Source: Promicromonospora sukumoe (GTDB lineage Bacteria; Actinomycetota; Actinomycetes; Actinomycetales; Cellulomonadaceae). From it: a stretch of DNA of 64,000 bases. The notes beneath the pieces are model-generated. The model saw only the letters and a list, made by a program, of their open reading frames with translations. It was not told the origin of the DNA and searched no databases. Location of the stretch: positions 2,108,001 to 2,172,000 of the forward strand of contig NZ_JACGWV010000001.1 in assembly GCF_014137995.1 (NCBI RefSeq). The letters run 5' to 3'. Shown here piece after piece: positions 1 through 8,236 of the stretch (the first letter of the stretch is position 1; each line of letters opens with the position of its first letter). A program made the position numbers and the translations under genes.

Positions 1-52
1 ACATCGTCCCAGTTCCTCGGTTCTTCGATCGGTTGTACTCGTACGGGGTTCT

Positions 53-110
53 CATACGGTGTATGACTAATCTACCGCGCAACGCTACAGTTAGCCATAC
101 GCTGTATAGG
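53..110. promoter_or_regulatory. Two dyads upstream of the TMEM175-like gene
   Basis: Two related dyads stand before the first gene: CATAC-ggt-GTATG at 53-65 and CATAC-gct-GTATA at 96-108, 43 bp apart. Such short inverted repeats are typical of TetR-type operators. A regulator could lie divergently just left of the window, but none is visible. A -10-like TATGAC at 62-67 overlaps the first dyad. Confidence 0.45.
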
Positions 111-140
111 AAGTATTTCCACCGAGCCGAGGACGTGTCC

Positions 141-788
141 ATGAGCGAGTCCGCCCCGCCGCTTCGCGCCGACCGCGTGAAGCTGTTCAGCGACGCCGTC
201 GCGGCGATCGCGCTGACGCTGCTGATCCTGCCGCTGGTCGACCTGGTCCCCGAGGCCGTCGAGAGCGGCGAGTCCGCGGGTGAGGTGATCGGCAACAACC
301 TGGTGCCGTTCGGCAGCTTCCTGCTCAGCTTCTTCGTGATCTGGCGGATCTGGACGGTGCACCACCGGCTGTTCGACCGGGTCGAGGTGGTCGACGCGGC
401 CGTGCTCCGGATCAACTCGCTCTGGCTGCTGTGCGTGGTCGTCCTGCCGTTCCCGGCCGAGCTCGTCGGCGCCTACGGCGAGGACCGGGTGGTCATCGCG
501 CTCTACATCGGCGTCCTCCTGGCCTGCAGCCTGACGCTCACGGCGATGGCGATCAGGCTGCGCCGGACGAACCCGCCGGGTGCCGCACCGGACCGGGCGG
601 CGCTGGAGCAGCTGCTCGGCAACGCCGTGTGCCTGGCGCTGGCCCTGCTGCTCGCGGTCACCGTCACCGGGGCGGGCTACTGGCCGTTGCTGCTGCTCCT
701 GGTCGACGGTCCGGTGCTGGCGCTGGTCCGCCGGAGGGCGCGGTCGCGGTCGCGAAGCGCTGCCGGCTCCGGCGGCGCTGCCCGCTGA
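141..788 (+). CDS. TMEM175/DUF1211-family membrane protein, putative K+ channel subunit
   Basis: Predicted 215-residue integral membrane protein. The family signature is near the N terminus: RADRVKLFSDAVAAIALTLL, with the conserved FSD at residues 16-18, followed by hydrophobic segments over most of the length. Bacterial TMEM175 proteins have one six-helix repeat per subunit, and characterised members conduct potassium. The length fits that form. The C terminus is Arg/Ser-rich and cytosolic-looking. ATG 141 is chosen because GAGGA lies 7 nt upstream; the reading frame stays open further upstream but has no signal there. The gene converges on the next one, with only 9 bp between the stops. Channel activity is inferred from the family only. 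Confidence 0.75.
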   Translation: MSESAPPLRADRVKLFSDAVAAIALTLLILPLVDLVPEAVESGESAGEVIGNNLVPFGSFLLSFFVIWRIWTVHHRLFDRVEVVDAAVLRINSLWLLCVVVLPFPAELVGAYGEDRVVIALYIGVLLACSLTLTAMAIRLRRTNPPGAAPDRAALEQLLGNAVCLALALLLAVTVTGAGYWPLLLLLVDGPVLALVRRRARSRSRSAAGSGGAAR

Positions 789-797
789 CGACAGGTC

Positions 798-1979
798 CTA
801 CCCGCTAACGACAGCCAGCGCCAGGGCGGCCAGGCCCACCGTGGGGACCGCGGCGACCAGGCCCCAGGCGGCGAAGCGCCCCCAGGGGACGTCGACGCCG
901 AGCGCGACCACCCGCTGGTGCCACAGCAGCGTCGCCAGCGACGCCCACGGCGTGACCAGCGGGCCCAGGTTCACGCCGATCAGGAGCGCCATCAGCACGA
1001 CGGGGTCGCCCGCGGCGATCGGCTCCAGCACCAGGTAGGCGGGCAGGTTGTTGATGCCGTTGGCGGTCAGGGCGCCGAGCCCCGCGACGCGCAGCAGCTC
1101 GCCCGCGCCCTGGCCGCTGCCGGTCACCGCGCCGAGCAGGCTGGTGAGGCCGTGGGCGTGCGCCGTCTCGACCAGGACGAACAGCGACCCGGCGATCCCG
1201 AGGGCCTGCCACGGCACCAGCGCGGGCCGCAGCGCCTCGCGCCGTCGGGCGAGGAACAGGGCGGTGAGCACGACGGCGGCGGCTGTCGCCGGGATCCACA
1301 CGTGCGGCGTGAGCGCGAGCAGCGGCAGCAGCACGAGGAGCACCAGGCCCGCGCCCCAGAACAGCACGGGGTCCGCGGGCACGCGCTGCGGCGGGACCTC
1401 GTAGGTCGAGAACAGCACGCGCCGGTACCGGACCGTCAGGATCGCGACGGGCACCACGACGCCGACCACGGCCGGCGCCCAGCTCAGCGCGAGGAACGCG
1501 GACGGGTGGTCGCCCATCGCCGGTGCGGCGAGCAGGTTGGTCAGGTTGGAGACCGGCAGCAGCAGCGAGGCCGTGTTCGCCAGCCAGATGGTGGCCAGCG
1601 CGAACGGCAGGGGCGGGACCCGGATGCTCTGCGCGAGCAGCACGACGAGCGGCGTCAGGATGACGGCGGTGGTGTCGAGCGAGAGGAAGACGGTGCTGAC
1701 CACCGCCAGGAGCACCACCCACACCCACAGCACGATCATCCGGCGGCGGCCCCAGCGGCCGAGGAGCTGCGCGAGCACCTCGAACACCGAGGCGTCGCGC
1801 GCGAGCTCGGCGACGATCGTGATGGCGACCACGAAACCGAGCACGGGGACGGTGCGCTCCGCGACGGCGCGGGCGTCCGGGGCGGGCAGCAGTCCGCTCA
1901 GCACGCAGGCGGCCGCGAGGACCACCATCGCCAGGACGACCCACGTGCTCGGTCGCACTCTGTCGCGGATGCCGTTCAC
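798..1979 (-). CDS. ArsB/NhaD-type (ion transporter superfamily) permease
   Basis: Predicted 393-residue polytopic membrane protein with about ten hydrophobic segments. Motifs such as FLSLDTTAVILTPLV, LANTASLLLPVSNLTN and NGINNLPAYLVLEP match the duplicated half-transporter pattern of the ArsB/NhaD/CitM group, where the two NxP/T-type re-entrant loops bind the substrate. The substrate (arsenite, Na+/H+ or an organic anion) cannot be read from sequence; no ars genes adjoin it. The GTG start at 1979 is supported by TATGCT lying 6 nt upstream on the coding strand, a leaderless arrangement repeated in this genome. The HxlR regulator gene lies upstream on the same strand with a 77-bp gap. Confidence 0.7.
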   Translation of the reverse strand: MNGIRDRVRPSTWVVLAMVVLAAACVLSGLLPAPDARAVAERTVPVLGFVVAITIVAELARDASVFEVLAQLLGRWGRRRMIVLWVWVVLLAVVSTVFLSLDTTAVILTPLVVLLAQSIRVPPLPFALATIWLANTASLLLPVSNLTNLLAAPAMGDHPSAFLALSWAPAVVGVVVPVAILTVRYRRVLFSTYEVPPQRVPADPVLFWGAGLVLLVLLPLLALTPHVWIPATAAAVVLTALFLARRREALRPALVPWQALGIAGSLFVLVETAHAHGLTSLLGAVTGSGQGAGELLRVAGLGALTANGINNLPAYLVLEPIAAGDPVVLMALLIGVNLGPLVTPWASLATLLWHQRVVALGVDVPWGRFAAWGLVAAVPTVGLAALALAVVSG

Positions 1980-2056
1980 GCGCTGAGCATACGGACCGCG
2001 CCGGGGCGCTGGCGCCGCACCGGGCGTACCGCATCGGGCACAGCGCTCGCGGGGTC

Positions 2057-2449
2057 CTACCGCGCGCCGGGCCCGTCGAACCCGGTGCGCGCGGCCTCGA
2101 TGTGGTCCATGTTCTGCCGCGTCCACTCGCACATCAGGTCCACGGTCGCCCGGAGCCCGCGGCCGGGCCCGGTGAGCCGGTACTCGACGCGGGGCGGGAC
2201 CACGGGGTGCACGGTGCGTTCGACGAGGCCGTTGCGCTCCATCATCCGGAGGTTCTGCGTCAGCATCTTGTGGCTGATCCCCTCCAGCGCGTCGCGCAGC
2301 TCGCTGAACCGCCGGGTCTCGTCCCCGAGGGTCTCGATGATCAGCAGCGCCCACTTGTTGGCGACGTCGGAGAAGATCTCCCGCGCCAGGGTGCCGGCGC
2401 GCATGATGTCGTCCTGGGTGGCCGGGCTGTCTGCCTGTGCGGTCACCAT
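2057..2449 (-). CDS. HxlR-family transcriptional regulator
   Basis: 130-residue winged-helix regulator. The HxlR pattern is clear: FSDVANKWALLIIETL followed by RRFSELRDALEGISHKMLTQ, then LRMMERNGLVERTVHPVVPPRVEYRLT, which corresponds to helix-turn-helix and wing with the usual N(K)W motif. The N terminus lacks the CP cysteine often seen just before the core in redox- or aldehyde-responsive members. GGAGG lies 6 nt before ATG 2449. It is divergent from the double RidA gene and upstream of the transporter gene, so it may control either. The intergenic region holds two dyads. Confidence 0.88.
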   Translation of the reverse strand: MVTAQADSPATQDDIMRAGTLAREIFSDVANKWALLIIETLGDETRRFSELRDALEGISHKMLTQNLRMMERNGLVERTVHPVVPPRVEYRLTGPGRGLRATVDLMCEWTRQNMDHIEAARTGFDGPGAR

Positions 2450-2465
2450 CTGGTGCCTCCGTTTC

Positions 2466-2530
2466 GAAGAAGTGCGTTCTTCCGCGCCCAGGCTAACTCT
2501 CTTATGGTTCCTGAGTCACTAGAAGTGACT
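2466..2530. promoter_or_regulatory. Two inverted repeats between hxlR-like and ridA-like genes
   Basis: In the 134-bp divergent region there are two perfect dyads: GAAGAA-gtgcg-TTCTTC at 2466-2482 and AGTCACT-aga-AGTGACT at 2514-2530. The second lies where a promoter for the rightward gene would be expected. They are candidate HxlR operators; binding is inferred from position. Confidence 0.5.
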
Positions 2531-2583
2531 TAGTAGACCGGCCGCCGGCCGGCCGGGACCGCCCGACACGAGGGAGCCGCACC

Positions 2584-3444
2584 ATGACCGTCACGCTCAG
2601 CAACCCGCAGGACCTGCCCCAGGTCGACGTCTACCACCAGGTCGCGGTCGCGACCGGCTCCCGCCAGGTCTTCGTCGCCGGCCAGGTGTCCTGGGACGCC
2701 GACGGCGCCACGGTCGGCGTCGGCGACCTCGCGGCCCAGGTCGAGCAGAGCTACGCCAACGTCGCCACGGCGCTCCGGCACGCCGGCGCGAGCACGGACG
2801 ACGTCGTCCGCCTGACCGTCTACGCCGTGGACTGGACGCCGGACAAGATGCCCGCGCTCCTGGACGGCCTGGCCCGCGCCGCGCGGCGTACCGGGTCGAC
2901 GGCGACGCCGCCCGCCACGCTGATCGGGGTCGCGGCCCTGGACGTCCCCGAGCACCTGGTCGAGATCGAGGCGACCGCCGTCGTCGGGCAGCCGGCTTCG
3001 GCGCCGGCTGCCGCCCTCCCGGAAACGCGCCCGGAGTCCCGCCCGGAGTTCTTCGCGACGCCCGGGTACGGCGACCGGCAGCTGGAGCGGATGGGCTACA
3101 GCCAGGCCGTCCGCATCGGGGACCGCGTCGAGATCTCCGGCCAGGGCGGGTGGGACGACGACTTCGTCTTCCCGGCCGACCTGGAGGACGAGATCGTGCG
3201 GGCGTTCGACAACGTGGAGCGAACGCTGGCGACCGCCGGCGCGACGTGGGCCGACGTCGTGCACGTGAACTCGTACCACGTGCCCGAGACGCCCGGCTTC
3301 ATCGGCGAGACCCACAACCGGGTCATGGTCGAGCAGATGCGGGCGCGGATGGACGGTCGCGCGCCGGTCTGGACCGAGACCGGCGTCCCGGCGCTCGGGG
3401 CACCGGGGATGCGCGTGGAGATCCGGGTGACCGCGATCGTGTGA
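2584..3444 (+). CDS. Tandem RidA-domain (YjgF/YER057c/UK114) fusion protein
   Basis: 286 residues containing two RidA-like domains in one chain. The first spans about residues 10-137 (FVAGQVSWDADG, YANVATALRHAGAS, VVRLTVYAVD, PATLIGVAALDVPEHLVEIEATAVV). The second spans about 155-286 (VEISGQGGWDDD, RAFDNVERTLATAGATW, VVHVNSYHV, GAPGMRVEIRVTAIV). RidA proteins are normally about 130-residue subunits that trimerise and hydrolyse reactive enamines and imines. In the first domain the usual substrate Arg position near the end reads PATLIGV rather than RxxV-type; in the second it reads WTETGV. That departs from canonical RidA, so deaminase activity is uncertain. ATG 2584 is preceded by GAGGGAG. Confidence 0.8.
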   Translation: MTVTLSNPQDLPQVDVYHQVAVATGSRQVFVAGQVSWDADGATVGVGDLAAQVEQSYANVATALRHAGASTDDVVRLTVYAVDWTPDKMPALLDGLARAARRTGSTATPPATLIGVAALDVPEHLVEIEATAVVGQPASAPAAALPETRPESRPEFFATPGYGDRQLERMGYSQAVRIGDRVEISGQGGWDDDFVFPADLEDEIVRAFDNVERTLATAGATWADVVHVNSYHVPETPGFIGETHNRVMVEQMRARMDGRAPVWTETGVPALGAPGMRVEIRVTAIV

Positions 3445-3457
3445 TCCGCGGGGAGGG

Positions 3458-4060
3458 TCAGTCGACGAGCGGGTACGCGGCGCGGAGCCGGGCCACGGTC
3501 GCCGTCGCGATGGCGCGGACCTCGGCCTCGCTCAGGGGTGTCGCGCGCAGCGCGGAGCTGAACGACAGGCCCTCGATCAGCGTGAAGAGCTGGTTCGCGT
3601 CCTGGTCGAACGTCTCCTCGTCGATCCGGCGTCCGGCGAGGGCGTCGCGCAGCAGCGACCGCATCACCTCGGTACCGAGCTGGGCCGTGCCGGCGATCTC
3701 GGCCGCGAACTCCGGGTCCGTGCGCGCGAGCACGCGGTACTCCGTGAACGCGATGTGCTCCCGGTGCTGCTTCTCCGTCGTCGGCGCGGCGAAGGTCAGC
3801 ACGTCCGCGACCCGCTCGAGCGGGTCGTCGGACAGCGTGAAGTTCTGGCTCGTCACGCGCTGCGTGAGCATGCCCAGCGTGAAGCGCATGACCTCGCGGA
3901 GGTTGTCGCCGAAGAAGTGCCGGATGCTGCCGATCGACAGGCCCGTACGGGCGGAGATCCGGGCCAGCGTCACCGCACGGAGGCCGTGCTCGACGATCTC
4001 CTCGATCACGGCGTCGGCGACCTGCTCGCGGCGGGCGTCGGGGTCAACTCTCTTGGGCAT
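3458..4060 (-). CDS. TetR-family transcriptional regulator
   Basis: 200 residues with a typical N-terminal TetR helix-turn-helix (residues ~8-55: REQVADAVIEEIVEHGLRAV, then ARTGLSIGSIRHFFGDN). The C-terminal ligand-binding domain is of the TetR_C type (EHIAFTEYRVLARTDPEF and following). It is divergent from the secreted hydrolase gene, with only 47 bp between the two start codons, and that gap carries two matched dyads. Control of the hydrolase gene and autoregulation are therefore likely. The inducer is unknown. Confidence 0.9.
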   Translation of the reverse strand: MPKRVDPDARREQVADAVIEEIVEHGLRAVTLARISARTGLSIGSIRHFFGDNLREVMRFTLGMLTQRVTSQNFTLSDDPLERVADVLTFAAPTTEKQHREHIAFTEYRVLARTDPEFAAEIAGTAQLGTEVMRSLLRDALAGRRIDEETFDQDANQLFTLIEGLSFSSALRATPLSEAEVRAIATATVARLRAAYPLVD

Positions 4061-4079
4061 GCCCTCATCGTAGCGCTTT

Positions 4080-4121
4080 CTGGCATCGCCATGCTAACTT
4101 TGCTGGCATGAGCATGCTAAA
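4080..4121. promoter_or_regulatory. Paired TetR-type operators and leaderless promoter at the hydrolase start
   Basis: Two copies of the pattern TNGCATNNNNATGCNA occur at about 4081-4096 and 4104-4119, exactly 23 bp apart, so they lie on about the same helix face. Between them TAACTT (4095-4100) sits 7 nt before ATG 4108 and would serve as the -10 of a leaderless transcript. The second dyad covers the start codon. A repressor on both sites would block RNA polymerase directly. Confidence 0.6.
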
Positions 4122-5709
4122 TAGATCGACGACCCGACCACGCCCTCTGCGCGCCGTCGCCGCGGCCGCCGCTGCGGCATCGCTCCTCCTCCTGGCCGCG
4201 TGCGGCCCGGGCGGCCCGACGGCGCCCGAGGGGCAGGCCTCGTCCGGCCCTGACCTGAGCGCCTTCCACGACCAGGAACTTGACTGGGGCTCGTGCGAGG
4301 ACGCGGCCACGAACGAGGCGGACGCGGCGCTGTTCGCGAACCCGGACCTCGAGTGCGCGACGGCCGAGGTGCCCATCGACTACACCAAGCCCGACGGCGA
4401 CACCGGCCGCGTCGCGATGCTGCGCCTGCCCGCTTCCGGTGAACGCGAGGGGTCGCTCCTGCTCAACCCGGGTGGCCCGGGCGGTTCGGGGAACAACTTC
4501 GTCGCGGCCCTCGTGGAGATGTGGCAGGCGACCCCGGTCGCCGAGCGCTACGACATCGTCGGCTTCGACCCGCGCGGGGTCGGTGCGACGACGCCGCGCG
4601 CCGAGTGCTTCACGGACCAGGAGCTCGACGAGGGCGACGGCTTCCGCATCGGCGCCGTCTACGACATCACCAGCGCGGACGAGGCCGAGTACGTGGCCGA
4701 GCGGTGCGTCGAGGGGACCGGCGGCGCCGAGGCGCTGACGAGCATCAGCACGATGAACACCGTGCGCGACATGGACGTCATGCGTGCCGCGCTCGGTGAG
4801 GACAAGCTCACCTTCCTGGGCTACAGCTACGGCTCCGAGCTCGGCGAGAAGTACGCGAAGACCTATCCCGAGAACGTGCGGGCCGTCGTGATCGACGGCG
4901 CCATCTCGCCCGACATCACGGCGTCGGAGTTCCGGCTGTCGCAGTACGTCGGCATCCAGGCCGCGTTCGACGACCTGGCCGCGAACTGCGCCGAGTCTCC
5001 CGAGTGCGTGCTCGGACCCGACCCGGACGCGGCGGTCGAGTCCCTGCACTCGCTCCTGGAGCCGCTCGCCGAGACGCCCGCGCCCACCGAGGCCGGGCGC
5101 GAGGTGAGCATCTACGACGCGTACATCGGCATCATCGGTGCGCTGTACGCCGAGTCCAACTGGCCGAACATCCTCACGGCGCTCGACGAGCTGGAGGCCG
5201 GCCGGGCGGACGCCCTGCTGGCGCTGCGCGACACCTACTTCTCGCGCGGCCCCGACGGCGTCTACGGCCTCGACTACGACTCGAACGTCGCCACCCGCTG
5301 CATGGACTGGCCGGTCCTCAGCCCGCAGGAGCAGACCGCCTTCGCGCGGGAGATCGCCGACACCGCGCCGATGTTCGACCTGGACGCCTTCACGCAGGAG
5401 TACCACCACGAGTGCGAGGCGTGGCCGGCCGGGCCGGACGCCGCGTCGTCGGCTGATGCGCCGTCGGCTGATGTGCCGGACGGCGAGATCCCCTCGACGC
5501 TCGTCGTCTCGGTGACCGGCGACCCGGTCACGCCCCACGCGGGCGGCGTCGCCATGGCGCGCGAGCTGGGCGGCAGCCTGCTCACCGTGCACGGCAAGCA
5601 GCACGGCGCCTACCTGCTGGGCGGCAGCGACTGCGTCGACGACGCGGTCGAGGCTTACATCCTTGACCTGGAGACGCCGAAGGCGGGCGCGGAGTGCTCC
5701 CTCCCGTGA
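4108..5709 (+). CDS. Secreted lipoprotein alpha/beta-hydrolase, TAP-like (tripeptidyl aminopeptidase family)
   Basis: 533 residues. The N terminus is a lipoprotein signal: Arg-rich n-region, Ala/Leu core, then LLAAC with Cys32 as the likely lipidation site. The hydrolase fold shows the oxyanion-loop region LLLNPGGPGGSG and the nucleophile elbow GYSYGSELG with Ser240. Asp472 (VTGDPVTPH) and His499 (GKQHGAYL) complete the triad, and a C-terminal TAP-like domain carries conserved Cys residues. The family (Streptomyces Slp/Tap type, peptidase S33) removes N-terminal peptides from extracellular polypeptides. It probably acts on the outer face of the membrane. Expression is probably controlled by the divergent TetR gene. 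Confidence 0.87.
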   Translation: MSMLNRSTTRPRPLRAVAAAAAAASLLLLAACGPGGPTAPEGQASSGPDLSAFHDQELDWGSCEDAATNEADAALFANPDLECATAEVPIDYTKPDGDTGRVAMLRLPASGEREGSLLLNPGGPGGSGNNFVAALVEMWQATPVAERYDIVGFDPRGVGATTPRAECFTDQELDEGDGFRIGAVYDITSADEAEYVAERCVEGTGGAEALTSISTMNTVRDMDVMRAALGEDKLTFLGYSYGSELGEKYAKTYPENVRAVVIDGAISPDITASEFRLSQYVGIQAAFDDLAANCAESPECVLGPDPDAAVESLHSLLEPLAETPAPTEAGREVSIYDAYIGIIGALYAESNWPNILTALDELEAGRADALLALRDTYFSRGPDGVYGLDYDSNVATRCMDWPVLSPQEQTAFAREIADTAPMFDLDAFTQEYHHECEAWPAGPDAASSADAPSADVPDGEIPSTLVVSVTGDPVTPHAGGVAMARELGGSLLTVHGKQHGAYLLGGSDCVDDAVEAYILDLETPKAGAECSLP

Positions 5710-5757
5710 GCCGCGGCGCCGGGTGCCCCGTGTTGGGGGCGACGGCGATCTGAGTGA

Positions 5758-5850
5758 TCGGTAGATGGTCAGGTGATCGGTAGTTCGAACTGCCGACCAC
5801 CTGACCATCTACCGACCGCCTGACCTTCTACCGACCACCGATCACCCGGG
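5758..5850. repeat. Long palindromic repeat, copy A1
   Basis: A 58-nt palindrome (5758-5815) has 26-nt arms with two mismatches around a central TTCGAA (5784-5789). Its right side continues as three tandem 19-nt units beginning TGCCGACC at 5791, TACCGACC at 5810 and TACCGACC at 5829. There is no T tract, so it is not a classic terminator. A second, very similar copy in the same orientation lies at 8894-8980. The two bracket the three-gene segment between them. Confidence 0.85.
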
Positions 5851-5881
5851 ACACCAGGCTTCCTGTGGCAGGATCGCCGCC

Positions 5882-7507
5882 GTGTACGACGGAGAGCTCG
5901 AGATCCATGTCACCGTGAGTTCCTGGCAGGCCGACCAGCTCGACGCGTTTGCCGACAGTCGTGGCCTGAAGGTCTCCCGCATCGAGCTGGACCACGGCAG
6001 GACACCCGTCCAGCCGATGCTCACGCTCACCCTGCGCGGATCGCTGGACGACGCGCGCGCCCGCGTCGCCCAGCTGCGTGCCGAGCTGATGGACGCACGG
6101 ATGCAGCCGGTACGCGTCAAGATCGAGGCCGCACCCTGGAACCCCGACGTCCCCGTCACGGACGACGAGGCGCAGCCGGGGCTGCACTTCGAGCACCACG
6201 TGAAGCTCCGTCTGCCCGCCGACGATCTCGGCCGGCTCCTCGAGGCGTCCCGGCTCGCGCGACGTCACGACGCGCGCACCTCACGCAACGCCCGACGCCG
6301 ACGCGACGACGGCACGACGGAGCGGTTCGTGACCCAGCGGTGCTTCGACGTCGGGCGGACCACGTCACGAGCACGCCTGGACGCCCTGCTGAAGGATCTC
6401 GACGGCCACGACTTCGAGGTGCTCGAGGTCGAGGAGGAGTACGTCGTGCTCGACGACAACATCCGCCTCGACGCGGGCTGGATGGGCCACGCCGAACCGA
6501 TCGCACGGATGAACTTCTCGACGAGCGAGTCACGCGTCCGAGGTCTGGCCGCCGTTGCCGCAGAGGACGACTTCCCGGCGACGTTCCACCTCCCGGACCC
6601 CGCCGAGGGCGTGACGCAGCATCCGGTCTTCGACCCGGCACTCAAGCAGTTCCCGAACGCTTTCAGGACAGCGCCTCCGACGTTCGACGACGCCGGTCAG
6701 GCCCAGGCCTGGCACGCCGCACGGGAACAGGCACTGGCCCACGTGCTGCGTGTGATCGCCCGGTCTCCGTGGGCGGACCACCTCGTCGCCCGCGGCAGCG
6801 TGACCCTCCCGGTGTGGCTGGGCGACGACGCCCGCCGGCCCGGCGACATCGACTTCGTCGTCGTGCCGCACTTCCTCCAGGCCGACAGCGCGGAGGCCCA
6901 TGCTCTGCTCGACGGGATCGTCGGGGCGCTCGCGGCCGACCCCGGCCCCGGCCTGCGTGCGGCCGACGCGACTCGCGAGGGTATCTGGACCTACGAGCGC
7001 GCCGAAGGCCGCCGCATCGTCGTCCCGTTCGACGTCGTCCAGGATGTCGTGCCGGGCGCGCTCCCCTCGGGAGTGGTCCAGATCGACCTCGTCTTCGACG
7101 AGCCGCTGCCGGTCGAGCCAGACCGCGCGGTGCTGCCGCCGTCGGGCGCCGAGCTGTTCGTGGCGCCGCCCGCGCTGCAGCTCGCCTGGAAGGTGCAGTG
7201 GCTCGTCACCGACGGGTACCCGCAGGGCAAGGACCTCTACGACGCCGTCCTCCTGTCCCGGCATGCCGCGCTGCCCTGGCAGATCCTCGTCGACCTTCTG
7301 GCTCCCGAGGTCCGGCAGCCCTCCGGAGCCGTAGCCCTGACGGCCTCGGACATCCTGGCGATCGAACCGGACTGGGACGCCTTCGGCGTCGACCACCCCC
7401 ACATCCGGGGAGACCGCCGTGAGTGGGTCGAGGAGCTGGCGCTTGCCGCGCACCGGTCCGAGCGTGCCGCGCGCGAGACGGAGGAGCCATGGCCCGGCCG
7501 ATCCTGA
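5882..7507 (+). CDS. AbiEii-like nucleotidyltransferase with unknown N-terminal domain
   Basis: 541 residues in two parts. The C-terminal part (about 270-500) resembles the nucleotidyltransferase fold of AbiEii/AbiGii toxins: ARGSVTLPVW (Gly305-Ser306), then RPGDIDFVVV with the paired acidic residues Asp322 and Asp324, and LAWKVQWLVTDG...GKDLYDAVLL with Lys450-Asp451. The N-terminal part (1-230) contains EHHVKLRLP, an Arg-rich RNARRRRDDG stretch and RFVTQRCFDVGR, which I cannot assign to a named family. AbiEii toxins transfer nucleotides onto tRNA; whether this one does is inference. Start GTG 5882 lacks a Shine-Dalgarno sequence but has CAGGAT 7 nt upstream. It overlaps the next gene by 19 nt, so the two are translationally linked. 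Confidence 0.6.
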   Translation: MYDGELEIHVTVSSWQADQLDAFADSRGLKVSRIELDHGRTPVQPMLTLTLRGSLDDARARVAQLRAELMDARMQPVRVKIEAAPWNPDVPVTDDEAQPGLHFEHHVKLRLPADDLGRLLEASRLARRHDARTSRNARRRRDDGTTERFVTQRCFDVGRTTSRARLDALLKDLDGHDFEVLEVEEEYVVLDDNIRLDAGWMGHAEPIARMNFSTSESRVRGLAAVAAEDDFPATFHLPDPAEGVTQHPVFDPALKQFPNAFRTAPPTFDDAGQAQAWHAAREQALAHVLRVIARSPWADHLVARGSVTLPVWLGDDARRPGDIDFVVVPHFLQADSAEAHALLDGIVGALAADPGPGLRAADATREGIWTYERAEGRRIVVPFDVVQDVVPGALPSGVVQIDLVFDEPLPVEPDRAVLPPSGAELFVAPPALQLAWKVQWLVTDGYPQGKDLYDAVLLSRHAALPWQILVDLLAPEVRQPSGAVALTASDILAIEPDWDAFGVDHPHIRGDRREWVEELALAAHRSERAARETEEPWPGRS

Positions 7508-8211
7508 TCGTCCTCACCGACGGGGACACGAAGGCCCAGATCCTCGCCCGGCTCCAGCTGGCGGGGGAGTATGTCACCGAGCCTGTCTTCGACTGGCTCA
7601 CGGTCGACGGCTCGTACTTCGAGGTGGACCCGACCGACACGGTCCTGGTCGAGTACGAGGCCCCCACCCTCCGGGCGCTGTTCCCCCGGAGTGAACCGCA
7701 CACGGTCACGATCGAGTACGGCGCACGCGAAGAGGTCCGGCCCCTCCTGCTGGAGGTGACGCGAGGCCTGGAGGGTGTGCTCGACACGACCACGGGGCCC
7801 TTCCTCAGGCTGAGCGACCTGCCTGCCTCGACGTGGCTGGCCCGTCCGGGCCGCCCCGACAGCACCGAGGACGAACCGCTGGCGTTCTTCGAGGAGCACG
7901 ACCTCCCGCGTGAGCAGAGCTGGCAGCCGGTCCCCGACGACACCGCCGGCAGGCGACGGGCTCGGAGCGTGCTCGCCGAGCTGGAGCGCGAGCTCGTCCG
8001 GGGACATCCGCTCTTCCGCCGGATCGTCGGCGTCGAGGCGTTCGACGGCGCCTCGGACGACGTGCTCGTACGGCTGGACGACGGTTCGTACGCCATCGTC
8101 CACCCGACCTGGACCCGGCGCGCCGAGCGCCCCGGCTACCCGACGTGCGAGCTGCTGGGCACCGGCGCCGAGTCAGCACTGCGGTTCCGGCAGAGCGTGC
8201 AGTGGATGTGA
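7489..8211 (+). CDS. Unknown protein coupled to the AbiEii-like gene
   Basis: 240-residue soluble protein, not recognised. It begins MARPILIVLTDGDTKAQILA, a pattern that suggests a small alpha/beta sensor-like or nucleotide-handling start. The middle is acidic. The end (DDVLVRLDDGSYAIVHPTW) resembles short beta-rich domains seen in many actinobacterial unknowns. ATG 7489 is preceded by GGAGG at 4 nt and lies inside the last codons of the nucleotidyltransferase gene. By position it could be an antitoxin, immunity or accessory subunit, but it shows no AbiEi-type helix-turn-helix domain. Confidence 0.55.
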   Translation: MARPILIVLTDGDTKAQILARLQLAGEYVTEPVFDWLTVDGSYFEVDPTDTVLVEYEAPTLRALFPRSEPHTVTIEYGAREEVRPLLLEVTRGLEGVLDTTTGPFLRLSDLPASTWLARPGRPDSTEDEPLAFFEEHDLPREQSWQPVPDDTAGRRRARSVLAELERELVRGHPLFRRIVGVEAFDGASDDVLVRLDDGSYAIVHPTWTRRAERPGYPTCELLGTGAESALRFRQSVQWM

Positions 8212-8236
8212 GTGTCGACGAGAGGCCGCGCAGGTC

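Noticed and set aside
5758..5850. Ordinary rho-independent terminator of the hydrolase gene
   Set aside because: No T tract, arms far longer than usual, and the second copy lies between divergent genes.
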